This document shows, in pieces, positions 26,504-39,979 of a stretch of 64,000 bases of DNA (the stretch's first letter is position 1; each line of letters begins with the position of its first letter). The stretch is from assembly GCF_021130785.1 (NCBI RefSeq), contig NW_025777558.1, positions 1 through 64,000 of the forward strand. The letters are read 5' to 3'. The DNA comes from Homalodisca vitripennis. Its lineage: Eukaryota; Arthropoda; Insecta; Hemiptera; Cicadellidae. The notes under the pieces were generated by a model. The model was not told the origin of the DNA. It saw only the letters and a list, made by a program, of their open reading frames with translations, and did not search any database. The translations under genes and the position numbers were made by a program.

Positions 26504-28602
26504 TCTAATATACTATAAAAGGCAGCCGCATTGTGACAACTGACTGACTCACTCACTCACTGACAGAGTTCAATACTAATTCTAAACAATTAGTTCTAGA
26601 AAGTGCTAGAAAACTTGAAATTTTGCACGCCACGCAGTACCTATTACCGTGAAAACCTACCCACGGAACACAGTCTGAAAACCGACATTTTTACTTTTAA
26701 ACCCCCTAAAAAAAATCAGTCGAGAAAATTTGCACATTTTTCAAACCCTTGCAGAGAGCATTTTCTTTGTAAGCCCGATAGCCCGGCCGAACCGTTTGAG
26801 CTATCTCTCGGATCTGACGAAAAAAATTCATGGTCAGGAATGAAGTGAACTACACAAAAAGGTCTAGTCTACTTTTTTTCCTATCTCTTGTGGATTAAGC
26901 GACAAAACGCGAGGCAACTATTTTACATTCCAGAGATTCGTTTTTCTCGCTTACCAATAATGTTTTTCTCGAACCCGATAGCGTCAGAGAACCGTTACCA
27001 TTTTCGTAGCTCCAAATCTGATTGACCCATCAAATTAGCAAATTGCGCCATCTACAGAAAGAGGTCCAGTGACTTTTTTTGCCCTATCTCCATTGGTTTG
27101 GCCTAAACAAACGTGATTATGTTGCATATTTCTTTGTAACTTTTACGTGAAAATTTTGTTTTTGCGGTCGATAGTGGAGGCTCAGTAAAACCATTGGTCG
27201 GAGGTCAAAATAAAACAAACATCAACAAGGTTATTTAGAAAACTAAATATGATCTACAAAAAAGGTTCAGTGTCTTTTTACTATATCTCCATTAGTTTGA
27301 CCGCCAAAACGCGATTTAAGTGAAAAATATATTTGAATTTTATCGCCTACAAAATTTTACATTCCGGGTTGATAGCGGCTAAACGGTTGGTCGTAGCTCA
27401 AAAAATATGCAAAAGCTTAATAAGTTATTTTTTAGTAAACGACGTGTTTTCTACAAAAAAAGTCTAGTAAACTTTCTTTGCTGTATGTACTTTAATAAGC
27501 CTGAAAAAACGCGATAAATAGCAAAATATTTGTCGTGAATTGGAAATTTTTGGAGTTTTTTACCAATATATTATATTAGGCCTATATGTGACTAATACTT
27601 TTGTGTAACTCTCTATCCATTCAGGATTCAGGCTTCAGGCTTGCTAGGTTAACGAGTGAATACAAGAACCCCACATAATAAGTTGGGCTGAGCGTTAAGC
27701 TTATGCGTCAATAGTATGATAGAGGACAGAATAAATTTTTTATTTTGTTCACCAGACACAACACCCGTCTAAAAATTAGGGACAGGTGTGTCATTAGCCC
27801 CCGGTAACATTACCAACCCCCCTCCGAGGATTTTCCTGGTATGACCAGATAACCTCTCTGAGTAAAATATCTTAAACCACCCTGATGTGTTAACCACCCA
27901 GTAAACATTAACATCACCCCCCCCAACCACCAGGGAATTTCCTGGCCTTGACTAGATAATCTCCTGATGATAATTAAAACACAAACTGTTCAACTTAAAA
28001 TACTGCCTTAAGGTCGGTTTTTATTATGTTTTGTACTAAACAATTCACGATAGCTGACCAGTGCCAGACTTTTCTCCCGAGCTCATTCCTGGCAAAAACC
28101 AAAGGTCGCAGCTAAAATCTGACGACGGAATTGCAAACATAAAATTAAATTTCCGACAAGAAAGGTCCAGTAACTTTTTCACTTATCTCTAACGTTTTTA
28201 AGCCCGCAAAACGCCCTCAAAGTCAAAAGTTTGGGTAAATCTCCGGAAAATTAAACTATTGGTTATAATATACAACGTTACATTCCTCTGACTTTTGGGG
28301 CTTAAAACCAAAATTATCCTATCTGGTCTCCAAATTTCGCGAACACATAAACTTTAACCTCTTCTACAATCCAAATATGCGATTTAAATCAATATACTCA
28401 TACACCACACACGATTGTCTTTATTTGGTGATGAGCGTTAGCGAAGCATTACGACCCGTAAGATTCTCGAGAACGGATACATAAATAATTTGGAAACTTC
28501 ACGTCTGAAATTTAACCAATCACCGAACTACGCTTATCCCCGAATTTAGCCAACACCCAAATGGGGGCCTGGGGGGCGTAGCCCCAGCGAGCCGAAGGCG
28601 AG
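26504..28602 (+). repeat. Helitron unit 2 (type beta)
   Basis: A sister of unit 7 (36382-38248): both open TCTAATATACTATA with repeated CTCACTCACTCACTGACAG and carry the same internal text. It is 2099 bp against 1867 bp in unit 7. The extra ~230 bp are almost all scattered one- or two-base insertions, which looks like sequencing noise rather than evolution. Confidence 0.75.
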
Positions 28603-30430
28603 TCTAAATACTTATACAGCCTGCATGTGTAACTGACTGACTGACCATATAGATACAAATTCTACCATAGTTCTAGAAGTGCTGGAAACTTTGAAATTTG
28701 GCACGCAGGTACCTTTCACAATATGACCCGGAGGGAAAAAGTCTGAAAACCCGGACTTTTTTACTTTTAAACCCTCAAAAAAATTCCTAAAAAAATCGCG
28801 CATTCTTTACCCCTGCAGGCATTTCTTGTAAAGGCTGATAGCGGGTGACAACCGTTGGAGCTATCTTCAATCTGACGAAAAAATCGTTAGTCAGGAATGA
28901 AGTATGAACTACAAAAAAAGGTCCAGTGACTTTTTCTCCTATCTCGTGTGGTTAAGCGACAAAACGCGGGAATGTTTGACATTCCAGAGATTTTTTTTGC
29001 TTAAAATAAAGTTTCGAGCCTGAAAGTGAGGCCGAACGGTAGGTCGTAGCTCAAATCTGATTTGACCCATCAAAATTAGCAAATTGCGCGATCTACAGAA
29101 AAGGTTCCAGTAACTTTTTTTGCTCTATCTCAAGTGGTTCGGCCGAAAAAACGTGATTATGTGCAATTGTTTTGTAATTTTTTACGTGAAACTTTTGTTT
29201 TTCCGGGCTCGATAGCGGCGAAACCATTGGACGGAGGGTCGAAATAAGACAGACGTTGGAGATTAGGAAATGAGGTAATCTACAAAAATGTGCCAGTAAC
29301 TCTTTACTCTATCTCCATTGGTTTTGGCCGCAAAACGCGATTAAGTGAAAATATTTGGAAATTTTCGCCTAAAAAATTTTACCTTTTTCGGGCTCGATAG
29401 CGGCTACTAAACGGTTGGTCTTCTAGCTCAAAACAAATTTTTAAAAGGATTTAAAGAAATTGCGTGATCTACAAAAAAAATTGCTCAGTAACATTTTTGC
29501 CCTATCCTCAAACGGCGTTTGGCTGCATAACGCGTTTTAAAGTATTAATTTTTTAAGTTTTACGTGATATTTTTTAAATGCCCAGTTGGCAGCCTTTGTC
29601 CTAAGCTCTGTACTTCCTAAATTATAGGTAGGTCGTAGCTTAGATCTGATGGCATAATCGAAAGACAAAAATTAAAATTTACGACAAGAAAGGTCCAGTC
29701 ACTTTTTGTCGTATCTCTAAACGGTTAAGCCACAAAAATGCCATTAAACTCAAAACTTTGATTAAAACTGAAATATTCAATAAAATGGGTCCAATTTTAA
29801 TTCCGAATTCTCCGCTTATCCCCGAATCTGGCCAAACACCCGAAAAGGTGGCCTGGGTGTGTCATTAAACCCCCCGGTAACATTAATCCCCCCCCGGGAT
29901 ATCGATTTCCTGGGTATGACCAGATAATCTCCTGAATAAATTAAAACCCCCTGATGCGTGTTAACCACCCCCCGTGGTAAAACATTTAACCCTCCCAGGG
30001 GAATATACTGGCTTGACCCTCATGTCCGAATTTTTACCAATCACACTCAAATCTCATAACCCACCCTGGGAAGTTTCCTGGTAATGACCAGATAACACCC
30101 CTGGTGTCTTATCCCCCGGTAATGTGAACCCCCCCCCCTGGGAAATGTTTGCTGGCATGACCTCATGTCCGAATTTTACCAATCACCAAATCTCTTAACA
30201 CCCTTCGGAAGTTCCTGGTATAACCCTGATGTCTTAACTCCCAGTAACATTAACCCCCCCCAGGGGACTTTCCTGGCATGACCTCATGTCCGAATTTTAA
30301 CAATCAACCAAATCACTCTTATCCCCCGAATTTGCAAGCGTAAATTTAAACCGCTCATCCCCGAGTTTGCAAGCGTATATCATGGGGGGCCTCTGGGGGC
30401 GTAGCCCCACCAGCGAGCCCGAAGCGCGAG
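28603..30430 (+). repeat. Helitron unit 3 (type gamma)
   Basis: A sister of unit 8 (38249-39979): both open TCTAAATACTTATACAGCC and have ACATATAGATAC-like text after the CTGA run, with three stacked C-rich sub-modules near the 3' end. About 97 bp longer than unit 8 through scattered small insertions. Confidence 0.75.
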
Positions 30431-32211
30431 TCTTAATATATATACAACCGCATGTGTTAAACTGACTGACTGACTCACGTATACTAATTCTAACCTACTT
30501 CCAGATGAGTTAGAGACTTGACAAATTTGGTACACATATAGCTTTATCCACGTGTAACCACCAGGAAAATCCCGAAAAAGTGAGTTTTTTTCATTTTCAA
30601 CCCCTCAAAAAAATTTCCCAAAAAATCGCGCATTCTTCACCCCTGCAGGCATTTTTTGTAAGCCCGATAGGCGGGCGACAACCGTTGGAGCTAGCTCGGA
30701 TCTGACGGAAAATTCATTGGTCAGGAAATGAAGTGAGCTACAAAAAAGGTCTAATGACTTTTTACTCTATCTTCCCATAGTTTATAAGCGACAAAACGCT
30801 CGAACATTTGAAATTCCAGAGATTTTTTCGATAAAAATAATGTTTCAAGCCCGATAGCGGCCGAACCCGTTGGTCGTAGCTCAAATCTGATTGACCCATC
30901 AAATTAGCAAATTGCGCGATCTACAGAAAAGGTCCAGTAAATCTTTTTGCCCTATCTCGATTGGTTTGGCCGAAAAAACGTGATTATGTACAATTTTGTT
31001 GTAACTTTTACGCGAAACTTTTGTTTTTGGGGTCGATAGCGGCGAAAACCATTGGTCGGGAGGTCAAAATAAGACTAACGTTTTATTTAGGTAAATAAGA
31101 TGACCTACAAAAAAAGGTCCAGTGACCTTTTTACTATATTTCCCTTAGTTTGACCGCAAAACGCGGATTAAAGTGAAAATATTGGACATTTTCGCCTAAA
31201 AAATTTACATTCCGGGCTTGATAGCGGCTAAACGGTTGGTCGTAAACTCAAAACAAATTTTAAACGGGATTTAGGAAATCACGTGATCTACAGAAAAGGT
31301 TCAGTGACTTCGGGAGTTGGCTGAGCGTTTAGCTAAGCGTCAATAGTAGATAGGGACAGAGGAATATTTATTATGTTCACAGACACAATACCCTCTAAAA
31401 AAAGGCCCAAGTGTGTCATTAACCCCCGGTAATATTAACCCCCCCCGGGGATTTCCTGGTATGACCTGATAACTGATAACCTCCTGTACATTCAACCCCC
31501 TGATGTGTTAACCCCCCCTGGTAACATTAAACCCCCCCAGGGAATTTCCTGCCATGACCTCATGTCCGAATTTTTACCAGTCACCAAATCTCTTAACCCC
31601 CCCCCTGGGAAGATCCTGGTATGACCAGATAACCCCCTGGAGACTTATCCCGGTAACGTTAACCCCCCCTGGGAATTTGTTTCATATGAACCAGACAATA
31701 TCCTGACGAAATTAAACCCCCTCTTGTCTTAACCTCCTTAACATTAATCACCCACCCAGGGAATTTCTCGCACCTTGACTAGATAGTCTCCTGGTGATAT
31801 TAAACCCCCCTGTTTCGACTTAAAATACTGCCTTGAGGTCGGTTTTTTATTATGTTTATACTAAACAATTCAAGATAGCTGACCCGTGCAGACTTTTCTC
31901 CCGAGCTCATTTCTGGCTAAACCATAGGTCGTAGATCAGATCTGAGGGCACAATCGAAATTAAATTTCCAACAAGAAAGGTCCAGTCACTTTTTGTCGTA
32001 TCTCTAACGGTTTAACCGCAAAAATGCCCTCAAAGTCAAAAGTTTTTACGAATCCGGAAAAAAAATCTATGAAAAAGGTCAATTTTTAAATCCCTTGTCA
32101 TTTACTTAATGTCCCGGACTTAACCAGTCCACCGAATTCCGCTTATCCCCGAATTTGCAAGCGTTTACTTTGGGGGCCTGGGGGCGTAGCCCCCAGCGAG
32201 CCGAAGGCGAG
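30431..32211 (+). repeat. Helitron unit 4 (type alpha)
   Basis: Close to unit 10 over its full length (1781 against 1750 bp). Its scattered insertions are fewer than in units 1-3, so the noisy zone fades out in this unit. Confidence 0.75.
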
Positions 32212-34457
32212 TCCCATATATATACAGCCGCATATGTAACTGACTGACTGACTCACTGATAGGGTATACAAATTCTAACCCACTTCTAGAAGTGCTGGAA
32301 ACACCGAATTTTGCACACACCTAGCTGGAGTCTTCAAACCACCGGGAAAAGTCTGAAAACCGGAATTTTTTAATTTTGAACCCCTCAAAAAAATTCGCGA
32401 AGTGACCCCCTTTTTGCCCTTGCAGGCTTTTCTTTAAAACCCGATAGCGGGCGAACCGTTGGAGCTAGCTTCGATCTGACGAAAAAATTCATGGTCAGGA
32501 ATGAAGTGAACTACAAAAAAGTTCCAGTGATTTTTTGCTCCATCTCCTTCGGTTTGGCCGCAAAACGCGATTACATTAAAATATTTTGAAATTTTCGGCA
32601 AAAAATTTACCTTTCGGGCTCGATAGCGGCTAAACGGTTGGTCGTAGCTCAAAACAAATTTTCAATGGCATTTAGAAAATTGCGTGATCTACAAAAAAGG
32701 TTCAGTAACATTTTGCCCTATCATCAACGGTTTGGCCGCATAACGCGTTTTTAAAGTATTGATTTTCTAACTTTTACGTGAGATTTTGTTTTTCTGGGTT
32801 TTTATTGCGGCCAAACACTCCTAATTTTAGCAGAGAATAAAAATTTTATTTTATTACTAATTAATGCGATCTACAAAAAAGGTCCAGTGACATTTTGCTC
32901 TATTCTCCATGGGTTCGGCTAATAAGTGTAAATATTTCGTAATTTCTTTTTTAATAACTTTGTTTCTAGAGTCGATAGCGGCCAAACGGTTAGTTCTACC
33001 TTAAATCTAAAAACTTTTATGGCTATAAATTGATGGGATCTACAAAAAAGGTAATGTAACTATTTGTTGTATGTCCTTTAATAAGCCAGAAAAACGCTAT
33101 AAATAGCTAAATATTTGTCGTAGATTGGCAATTTTTGGAGTTTTTTAAATTATTATGTGACTAATATTTGTGTAATTCATTCCAGATTCAGTTTGCACTT
33201 GCTTTGCTACGTTTAACGAGTGAATACAACTCCACATTAGAAACTGGCTGAGCGTTAGTTAAGCGTCAATAGTAGATAGGGACAGAGAAAGATTTTATTA
33301 TGTTTCACAGACACAACACCCTCTAAAATAGGCCCAAGTGTGTCATTAACCCCCGGTAATATTAACCCCCCCCCGGGGATTTCCTGGTATGACCTGATAA
33401 CCTCCTGAGTACATTCAACCCCCTGATGTGTTAACCCCCCTGGTAACATTAAACCCCCCCAGGGAATTTCCTGGCATGACCTCATGTCCGAATTTTGACC
33501 AGTCACCAAATCTCTTAACCCCCCCTGGGAAGTTCCTGGTTATGACCAGATAACCCCCCGGAGTCTTATCCCCCGGTAACGTTAACCCCCCCTGGGAATT
33601 TTGTTCATATGACCAGACAATATCCTGACGAATTTAAACCCCCTGATGTCTAACCCCCTTAACATTAATCACCCCCCCCCCCCCCGGAATTTCTCGCCTT
33701 GACTAGATAGTCTCCTGGTGACATTAAACCCCCTGTTCCACTTAAAATACTGCCTTAAGGTCGATTTTTATTATGTTTATACTAAACAATTCAAGATAGC
33801 TGACCCGTGCAGACTTTTCTCCTCCCGAGCTCATTTCTGGCTAAACCATAGGTCGTAGATCAGATCTGAGGGCACAATCGAAAGACAAAATTAAATTTCC
33901 AACAAGAAAGGTCCAGTCACTTTTTCTCGTATCTCTAACGGTTAAGCCGTAAAACGCTCTCAAAGTCAAAAGTTTGGTGGTGACATCCGGAAAATTAAAC
34001 TATGATATACGCTGACTTTAGTTACCATCAAATTCTTCTTGTCTTCTAATTTCGCGAACACATAACTTAACTGTTCTGCGATGTCTATTGATTGTTTATT
34101 ATACACCACATATCAATTGGCTGAGCGTTAGCGAAGCGATATGACCCGTACGATTCTCGGAATCGGATAGAGCAGGGAACATGAAACCTCATGTACGAAT
34201 TTTAACAATCACCAAATCTCTTAACCCCCCTTGGGAAGTTCCTGGTATGACCAGATAACCCCCCGATGTCTTAACCCCTGGTAACATTAAAACCCCCCCA
34301 GGGAATTTCCTGGCTTGACCTCATGTCCAAATTTTAACAATCACCAAATCCCTCTTTTTCCCGAATATGCAAGCGTAAATTTAACCGCTTATCCCCGAAT
34401 TTGGCCAACACCCAAATGGGGGCCTGGGGGCGTAGCCCCCAGCGAGCCGAAGGCGAG
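32212..34457 (+). repeat. Helitron unit 5 (type delta 5' part, beta/gamma-like 3' part)
   Basis: The longest non-coding unit (2246 bp). It begins TCCCATATATATACAGCC, where the others have TCTAATATA. Its first ~1.7 kb matches unit 6. From about 33960 it follows the ending of the beta units (text near 37920-38140: CCGGAAAATTAAACTATG, TTTCGCGAACACATAACTTAA, TGAGCGTTAGCGAAGC), then has C-rich modules like the gamma units. It therefore looks recombinant. Confidence 0.7.
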
Positions 34458-36381
34458 TCTAATATATATACAGCCGCATATGTAACTGACTGACTGACTG
34501 ACTGACTGACTGACTGATAGGGTATACAAATTCTAACCCACTTCTAGAAGTGCTGGAAACACCAAATTTCGTACACACGTAGGTGGATTCTTCAAACCAC
34601 CGGGAAAAGTCTGAAAACCGGATTTTTTTACTTTTAAAAAACCCCTTAAAAAAATTCCCGAACGGACCCCTGTTTTGCCCCCTCAGGCTTTCCTTTGAAG
34701 CCCTATAGCGGGCGAACCGTTGGAGCTAGCTTCGATCTGACGAAAAATTCATAATCAGGAATGAAGTGAACTACAATAAAGGTCCAGTGACTTTTTGCTC
34801 TATCTCAATTGGTTTGGCCGCAAAACGCAATTACATTAAAATATTTTGACATTTTCGCCTAAAAATTTACCTTTCGGGCTCGATAGTGGCTAAACGGTTG
34901 GTCGTAGCTCAAAACAAATTTTCAATGGGATTTAGTAAATGGCGTGATCTACAAAAAAGGTAATGTAACTTTTTGCCCTAACCTCAATGGTTTGGCCGCA
35001 TAACGCGTTTTAAAGTATTGATTTTCTAAGTTTTACGTGAGATTTTGTTTTCTGGGTTTTATTCCGGCCAAACTACTTATTGTATCACAGAATAAAAATT
35101 TGATTTTATTACTAATTAATGCGATCTACAAAAAAGGTCCAGTGACATTTTGCTCTATCTCCATTGGTTCGGCTAATAAATGTAAATATTTCGTAATTTC
35201 TTTTTAATAACTTTGTTTCTAGAGTCGATAGCGGCCAAACGGTTAGTTCTACCTTAAATATAAAAACTTTTATGGCTATAAATTGATGGGATCTACAAAA
35301 AAGGTAATGTAACTATTTGTTGTATGTCCTTTAATAAGCCAGAAAAACGCTATAAATAGCTAAATATTTGTCGTAGATTGGCAATTTTTGGAGTTTTTAA
35401 ATTATTATGTGACTAATATTTGTGTAATTCATTCCAGATTCAGTTTGCACTTGCTTTGCTACGTTAACGAGTGAATACAACTCCACATTAGAAACTGGCT
35501 GAGCGTTAGTTAAGCGGCAATAGTAGATAGGGACAGAGAAAGATTTTATTATGTTCACAGACACAACACCCTCTAAAATAGGCCCAAGTGTGTCATTAAC
35601 CCCCGGTAATATTAACCCCCCCCCCCGGGGATTTCCTGGTATGACCTGATAACCTCCTGAGTACATTCAACCCCCTGATGTGTTAACCCCCCTGGTAACA
35701 TTAAACCCCCCCAGGGAATTTCCTGGCATGACCTCATGTCCGAATTTGACCAGTCACCAAATCTCTTAACCCCCCTGGGAATTTCCTGGTATGACCAGAT
35801 AACCCCCCGGAGTCTTATCCCCCGGTAACGTTAACCCCCCCTGGGAATTTGTTCATATGACCAGACAATATCCTCACGAATTTAAACCCCCTGATGTCTA
35901 ACCCCCTTAACATTAATCACCCCCCCCCCGGGAATTTCTCGCCTTGACTAGATAGTCTCCTGGTGACATTAAACCCCCTGTTCCACTTAAAATACTGCCT
36001 TAAGGTCGGTTTTTATTATGTTTATACTAAACAATTCAAGATAGCTGACCCGTGCAGACTTTACTCCCGAGCTCATTCCTGGCTAAACCATAGGTCGTAG
36101 ATCAGATCTGAGGGCACAATTGAAAGACAAAAATTAAATTTCCAACAAGAAAGGTCCAGTCACTTTTTGTCGTATCTCTAACGGTTTAACCGCAAAATGC
36201 CCTCAAAGTCAAAAGTTTTTACGAATCCGGAAAAAAATCTATGAAAAAGGTCAATTTTTAAATCCCTTGTCATTTACTTAATGTCCGGACTTAACCAGTC
36301 ACCGAATTCCGCTTATCCCCGAATTTGCAAGCGTTTACTTTGGGGGCCTGGGGGCGTAGCCCCCAGCGAGCCGAAGGCGAG
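34458..36381 (+). repeat. Helitron unit 6 (type delta)
   Basis: 1924 bp, the same length as unit 11 and almost the same sequence. Seven to eight CTGA repeats follow the 5' terminus. Internal sub-repeats are clean, with no sign of the insertion noise seen left of 32 kb. Confidence 0.8.
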
Positions 36382-38248
36382 TCTAATATACTATACAGCC
36401 GCATGTGAAACTGACTGACTCACTCACTCACTGACAGATCATACTAATTCTAACATAGTTCTAGAAGTGCTAGAAACTTGAAATTTTGCACGCAGGTACC
36501 TATTACCGTGAAACCACCGGGAAAAGTCTGAAAAACCGTACATTTTTACTTTTAAACCCCTCAAAAAAATTCGAGAAAATTTGCACATTTTTCACCCTTG
36601 CAGGCATTTCTTGTAAGCCCGATAGCGGGCGAACCGTTTGAGCTATCTCGGATCTGACGAAAAATTCATGGTCAGGAATGAAGTGAACTACAAAAAAGGT
36701 CTAGTGACTTTTTTTCCTATCTCTTGTGGTTAAGCGACAAAACGCGAGAATATTTTACATTCCAGAGATTTTTTCGCTTACAATAATGTTTCGAACCCGA
36801 TAGCGTCAGAACCGTTGGTCGTAGCTCAAATCTGATTGACCCATCAAATTAGCAAATTGCGCCATCTACAGAAAAGGTCCAGTGACTTTTTGCCCTATCT
36901 CCATTGGTTTGGCCGAAAAACGTGATTATGTGCAATTTCTTTGTAACTTTTACGTGAAAATTTTGTTTATGCGGTCGATAGTGGCGAAACCATTGGTCGG
37001 AGGTCAAAATAAAACAAAGGTTAGATTTAGAAAATAATATGATCTACAAAAAAGGTTCAGTGTCTTTTTACTATATCTCCATTAGTTTGACCGCAAAACG
37101 CGATTAAGTGAAAATATTTTGAAATTTTCGCCTACAAATTTACATTCCGGGCTTGATAGCGGCTAAACGGTTGGTCGTAGCTCAAAAAATGCAACTTAAT
37201 AAGTTTTAGTAAACGACGTGTTCTACAAAAAAAGTCTAGTAACTTTTTGCTGTATGTACTTTAATAAGCCTGAAAAACGCGATAAATAGCAAAATATTTG
37301 TCGTGAATTGGAAATTTTTGGAGTTTTAAATATATATTAGGCCTATATGTGACTAATATTTGTGTAATGCAATCAGGATTCAGGCTTTGCTAGGTTAACG
37401 AGTGAATACAACCCCACATAATAAGTTGGCTGAGCGTTAGCTATGCGTCAATAGTAGATAGGGACAGAATAAATTTTTATTTTGTTCACAGACACAACAC
37501 CGTCTAAAATAGGGACAGGTGTGTCATTAGCCCCCGGTAACATTAACCCCCCTCCGAGGATTTCCTGGTATGACCAGATAACCTCCTGAGTAAATTAAAC
37601 CCCCTGATGTGTTAACCCCCCAGTAACATTAACCCCCCCCCCAGGGAATTTCCTGGCTTGACTAGATAATCTCCTGATGATATTAAACCAACTGTTCAAC
37701 TTAAAATACTGCCTTAAGGTCGGTTTTTATTATGTTTGTACTAAACAATTCACGATAGCTGACCAGTGCAGACTTTTCTCCCGAGCTCATTCCTGGCTAA
37801 ACCAAAGGTCGCAGCTAAAATCTGACGACGGAATTGAAACATAAAATTAAATTTCCGACAAGAAAGGTCCAGTAACTTTTTCACTTATCTCTAACGGTTA
37901 AGCCGCAAAACGCCCTCAAAGTCAAAAGTTTGGGTAAATCCGGAAAATTAAACTATGGTATACATACGTCCTCTGACTTTGGTTAAAACCAAATTATCTT
38001 GTCTCCAAATTTCGCGAACACATAACTTAACTCTTCTACCACATCAATTGATTAATATCATACACCACACATCTTTTGGATGAGCGTTAGCGAAGCATTA
38101 CGACCCGTAAGATTCTCGAGAACGGATACATAAAATTTGGAAACTTCACGTCTGAATTTAACCAATCACCGAACTACGCTTATCCCCGAATTTAGCCAAC
38201 ACCCAAATGGGGGCCTGGGGGCGTAGCCCCCAGCGAGCCGAAGGCGAG
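36382..38248 (+). repeat. Helitron unit 7 (type beta)
   Basis: A clean copy of type beta, useful as the reference for unit 2. The 3' end carries the perfect CTGGGGGC/GCCCCCAG hairpin. Length 1867 bp. Confidence 0.8.
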
Positions 38249-39979
38249 TCTAAATACTTATACAGCCGCATGTGTAACTGACTGACTGACATATAGATAC
38301 AAATTCTAACATAGTTCTAGAAGTGCTGGAAACTTGAAATTTGGCACGCAGGTACCTTTCACAATATGACCCGGAGGAAAAGTCTGAAAACCGGACTTTT
38401 TTACTTTTTAAAACCCCTCAAAAAAATTCCTAAAAAATCGCGCATTCTTTACCCCTGCAGGCATTTCTTGTAAGCCTGATAGCGGGTGAACCGTTGGAGC
38501 TATCTTCAATCTGACGAAAAATCGTTAGTCAGGAATGAAGTGAACTACAAAAAAGGTCCAGTGACTTTTTTGTCCTATCTCGTGTGGTTAAGCGACAAAA
38601 CGCGGGAATGTTTGACATTCCAGAGATTTTTTTGCTTAAAATAAAGTTTCGAGCCTGATAGTGGCCGAACGGTAGGTCGTAGCTCAAATCTGATTGACCC
38701 ATCAAATTAGCAAATTGCGCGATCTACAGAAAAGGTCCAGTAACTTTTTGCTCTATCTCAAGTGGTTCGGCCGAAAAACGTGATTATGTGCAATTGTTTT
38801 GTAATTTTTTACGTGAAACTTTTGTTTTCGGGCTCGATAGCGGCGAAACCATTGGACGGAGGTCGAAATAAGACAGACGTTGGAGTTAGGAAATGAGGTA
38901 ATCTACAAAAATGTGCCAGTAACTCTTTACTCTATCTCCATTGGTTTGGCCGCAAAACGCGATTAAGTGAAAATATTTGGAAATTTTCGCCTAAAAATTT
39001 ACCTTTCGGGCTCGATAGCGGCTAAACGGTTGGTCTTAGCTCAAAACAAATTTTTAAAAGGATTTAAGAAATTGCGTGATCTACAAAAAATGCTCAGTAA
39101 CATTTTGCTCTATCCTCAACGGTTTGGCTGCATAACGCGTTTTAAAGTATTAATTTTTTAAGTTTTACGTGATATTTTTAAACTGCCCAGTGCAGCCTTT
39201 TGTCCTAAGCTCTGTACTTCCTAAATTATAGGTCGTAGCTTAGATCTGATGGCATAATCGAAAGACAAAATTAAATTTACGACAAGAAAGGTCCAGTCAC
39301 TTTTTGTCGTATCTCTAACGGTTAAGCCACAAAATGCCATTAAACTCAAAACTTTGATTAAAACTGAAATATTCAATAAAATGGGTCCAATTTAATTCCG
39401 AATTCCGCTTATCCCCGAATCTGGCCAACACCCGAAAGGTGGCCTGGGGTGTGTCATTAACCCCCGGTAACATTAATCCCCCCCCGGGATTTCCTGGTAT
39501 GACCAGATAATCTCCTGAATAAATTAAACCCCCTGATGTGTTAACACCCCCGGTAACATTAACCCTCCCAGGGAATATACTGGCTTGACCTCATGTCCGA
39601 ATTTTACCAATCACCAAATCTCATAACCCCCCTGGGAAGTTCCTGGTATGACCAGATAACCCCCTGGTGTCTTATCCCCCGGTAATGTGAACCCCCCCCC
39701 CTGGGAATGTTCTGGCATGACCTCATGTCCGAATTTTACCAATCACCAAATCTCTTAACCCCCTTCGGAAGTTCCTGGTATAACCCTGATGTCTTAACTC
39801 CCAGTAACATTAACCCCCCCCAGGGACTTTCCTGGCATGACCTCATGTCCGAATTTTAACAATCACCAAATCTCTCTTATCCCCGAATTTGCAAGCGTAA
39901 ATTTAACCGCTCATCCCCGAGTTTGCAAGCGTATATCATGGGGGCCTGGGGGCGTAGCCCCCAGCGAGCCGAAGGCGAG
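38249..39979 (+). repeat. Helitron unit 8 (type gamma)
   Basis: A clean copy of type gamma and the reference for unit 3. Length 1731 bp. It carries three C-rich sub-modules at 39450-39850 with the repeated text CATGACCTCATGTCCGAATT. Confidence 0.8.

Noticed and set aside
33255..33509. Minus-strand open frames rich in GGLILPG-type text (also at 35397, 40715, 42574, 44498)
   Set aside because: They are translations of the repeated C-run modules and recur only because the DNA repeats; no start context, no family, and frames break between copies.
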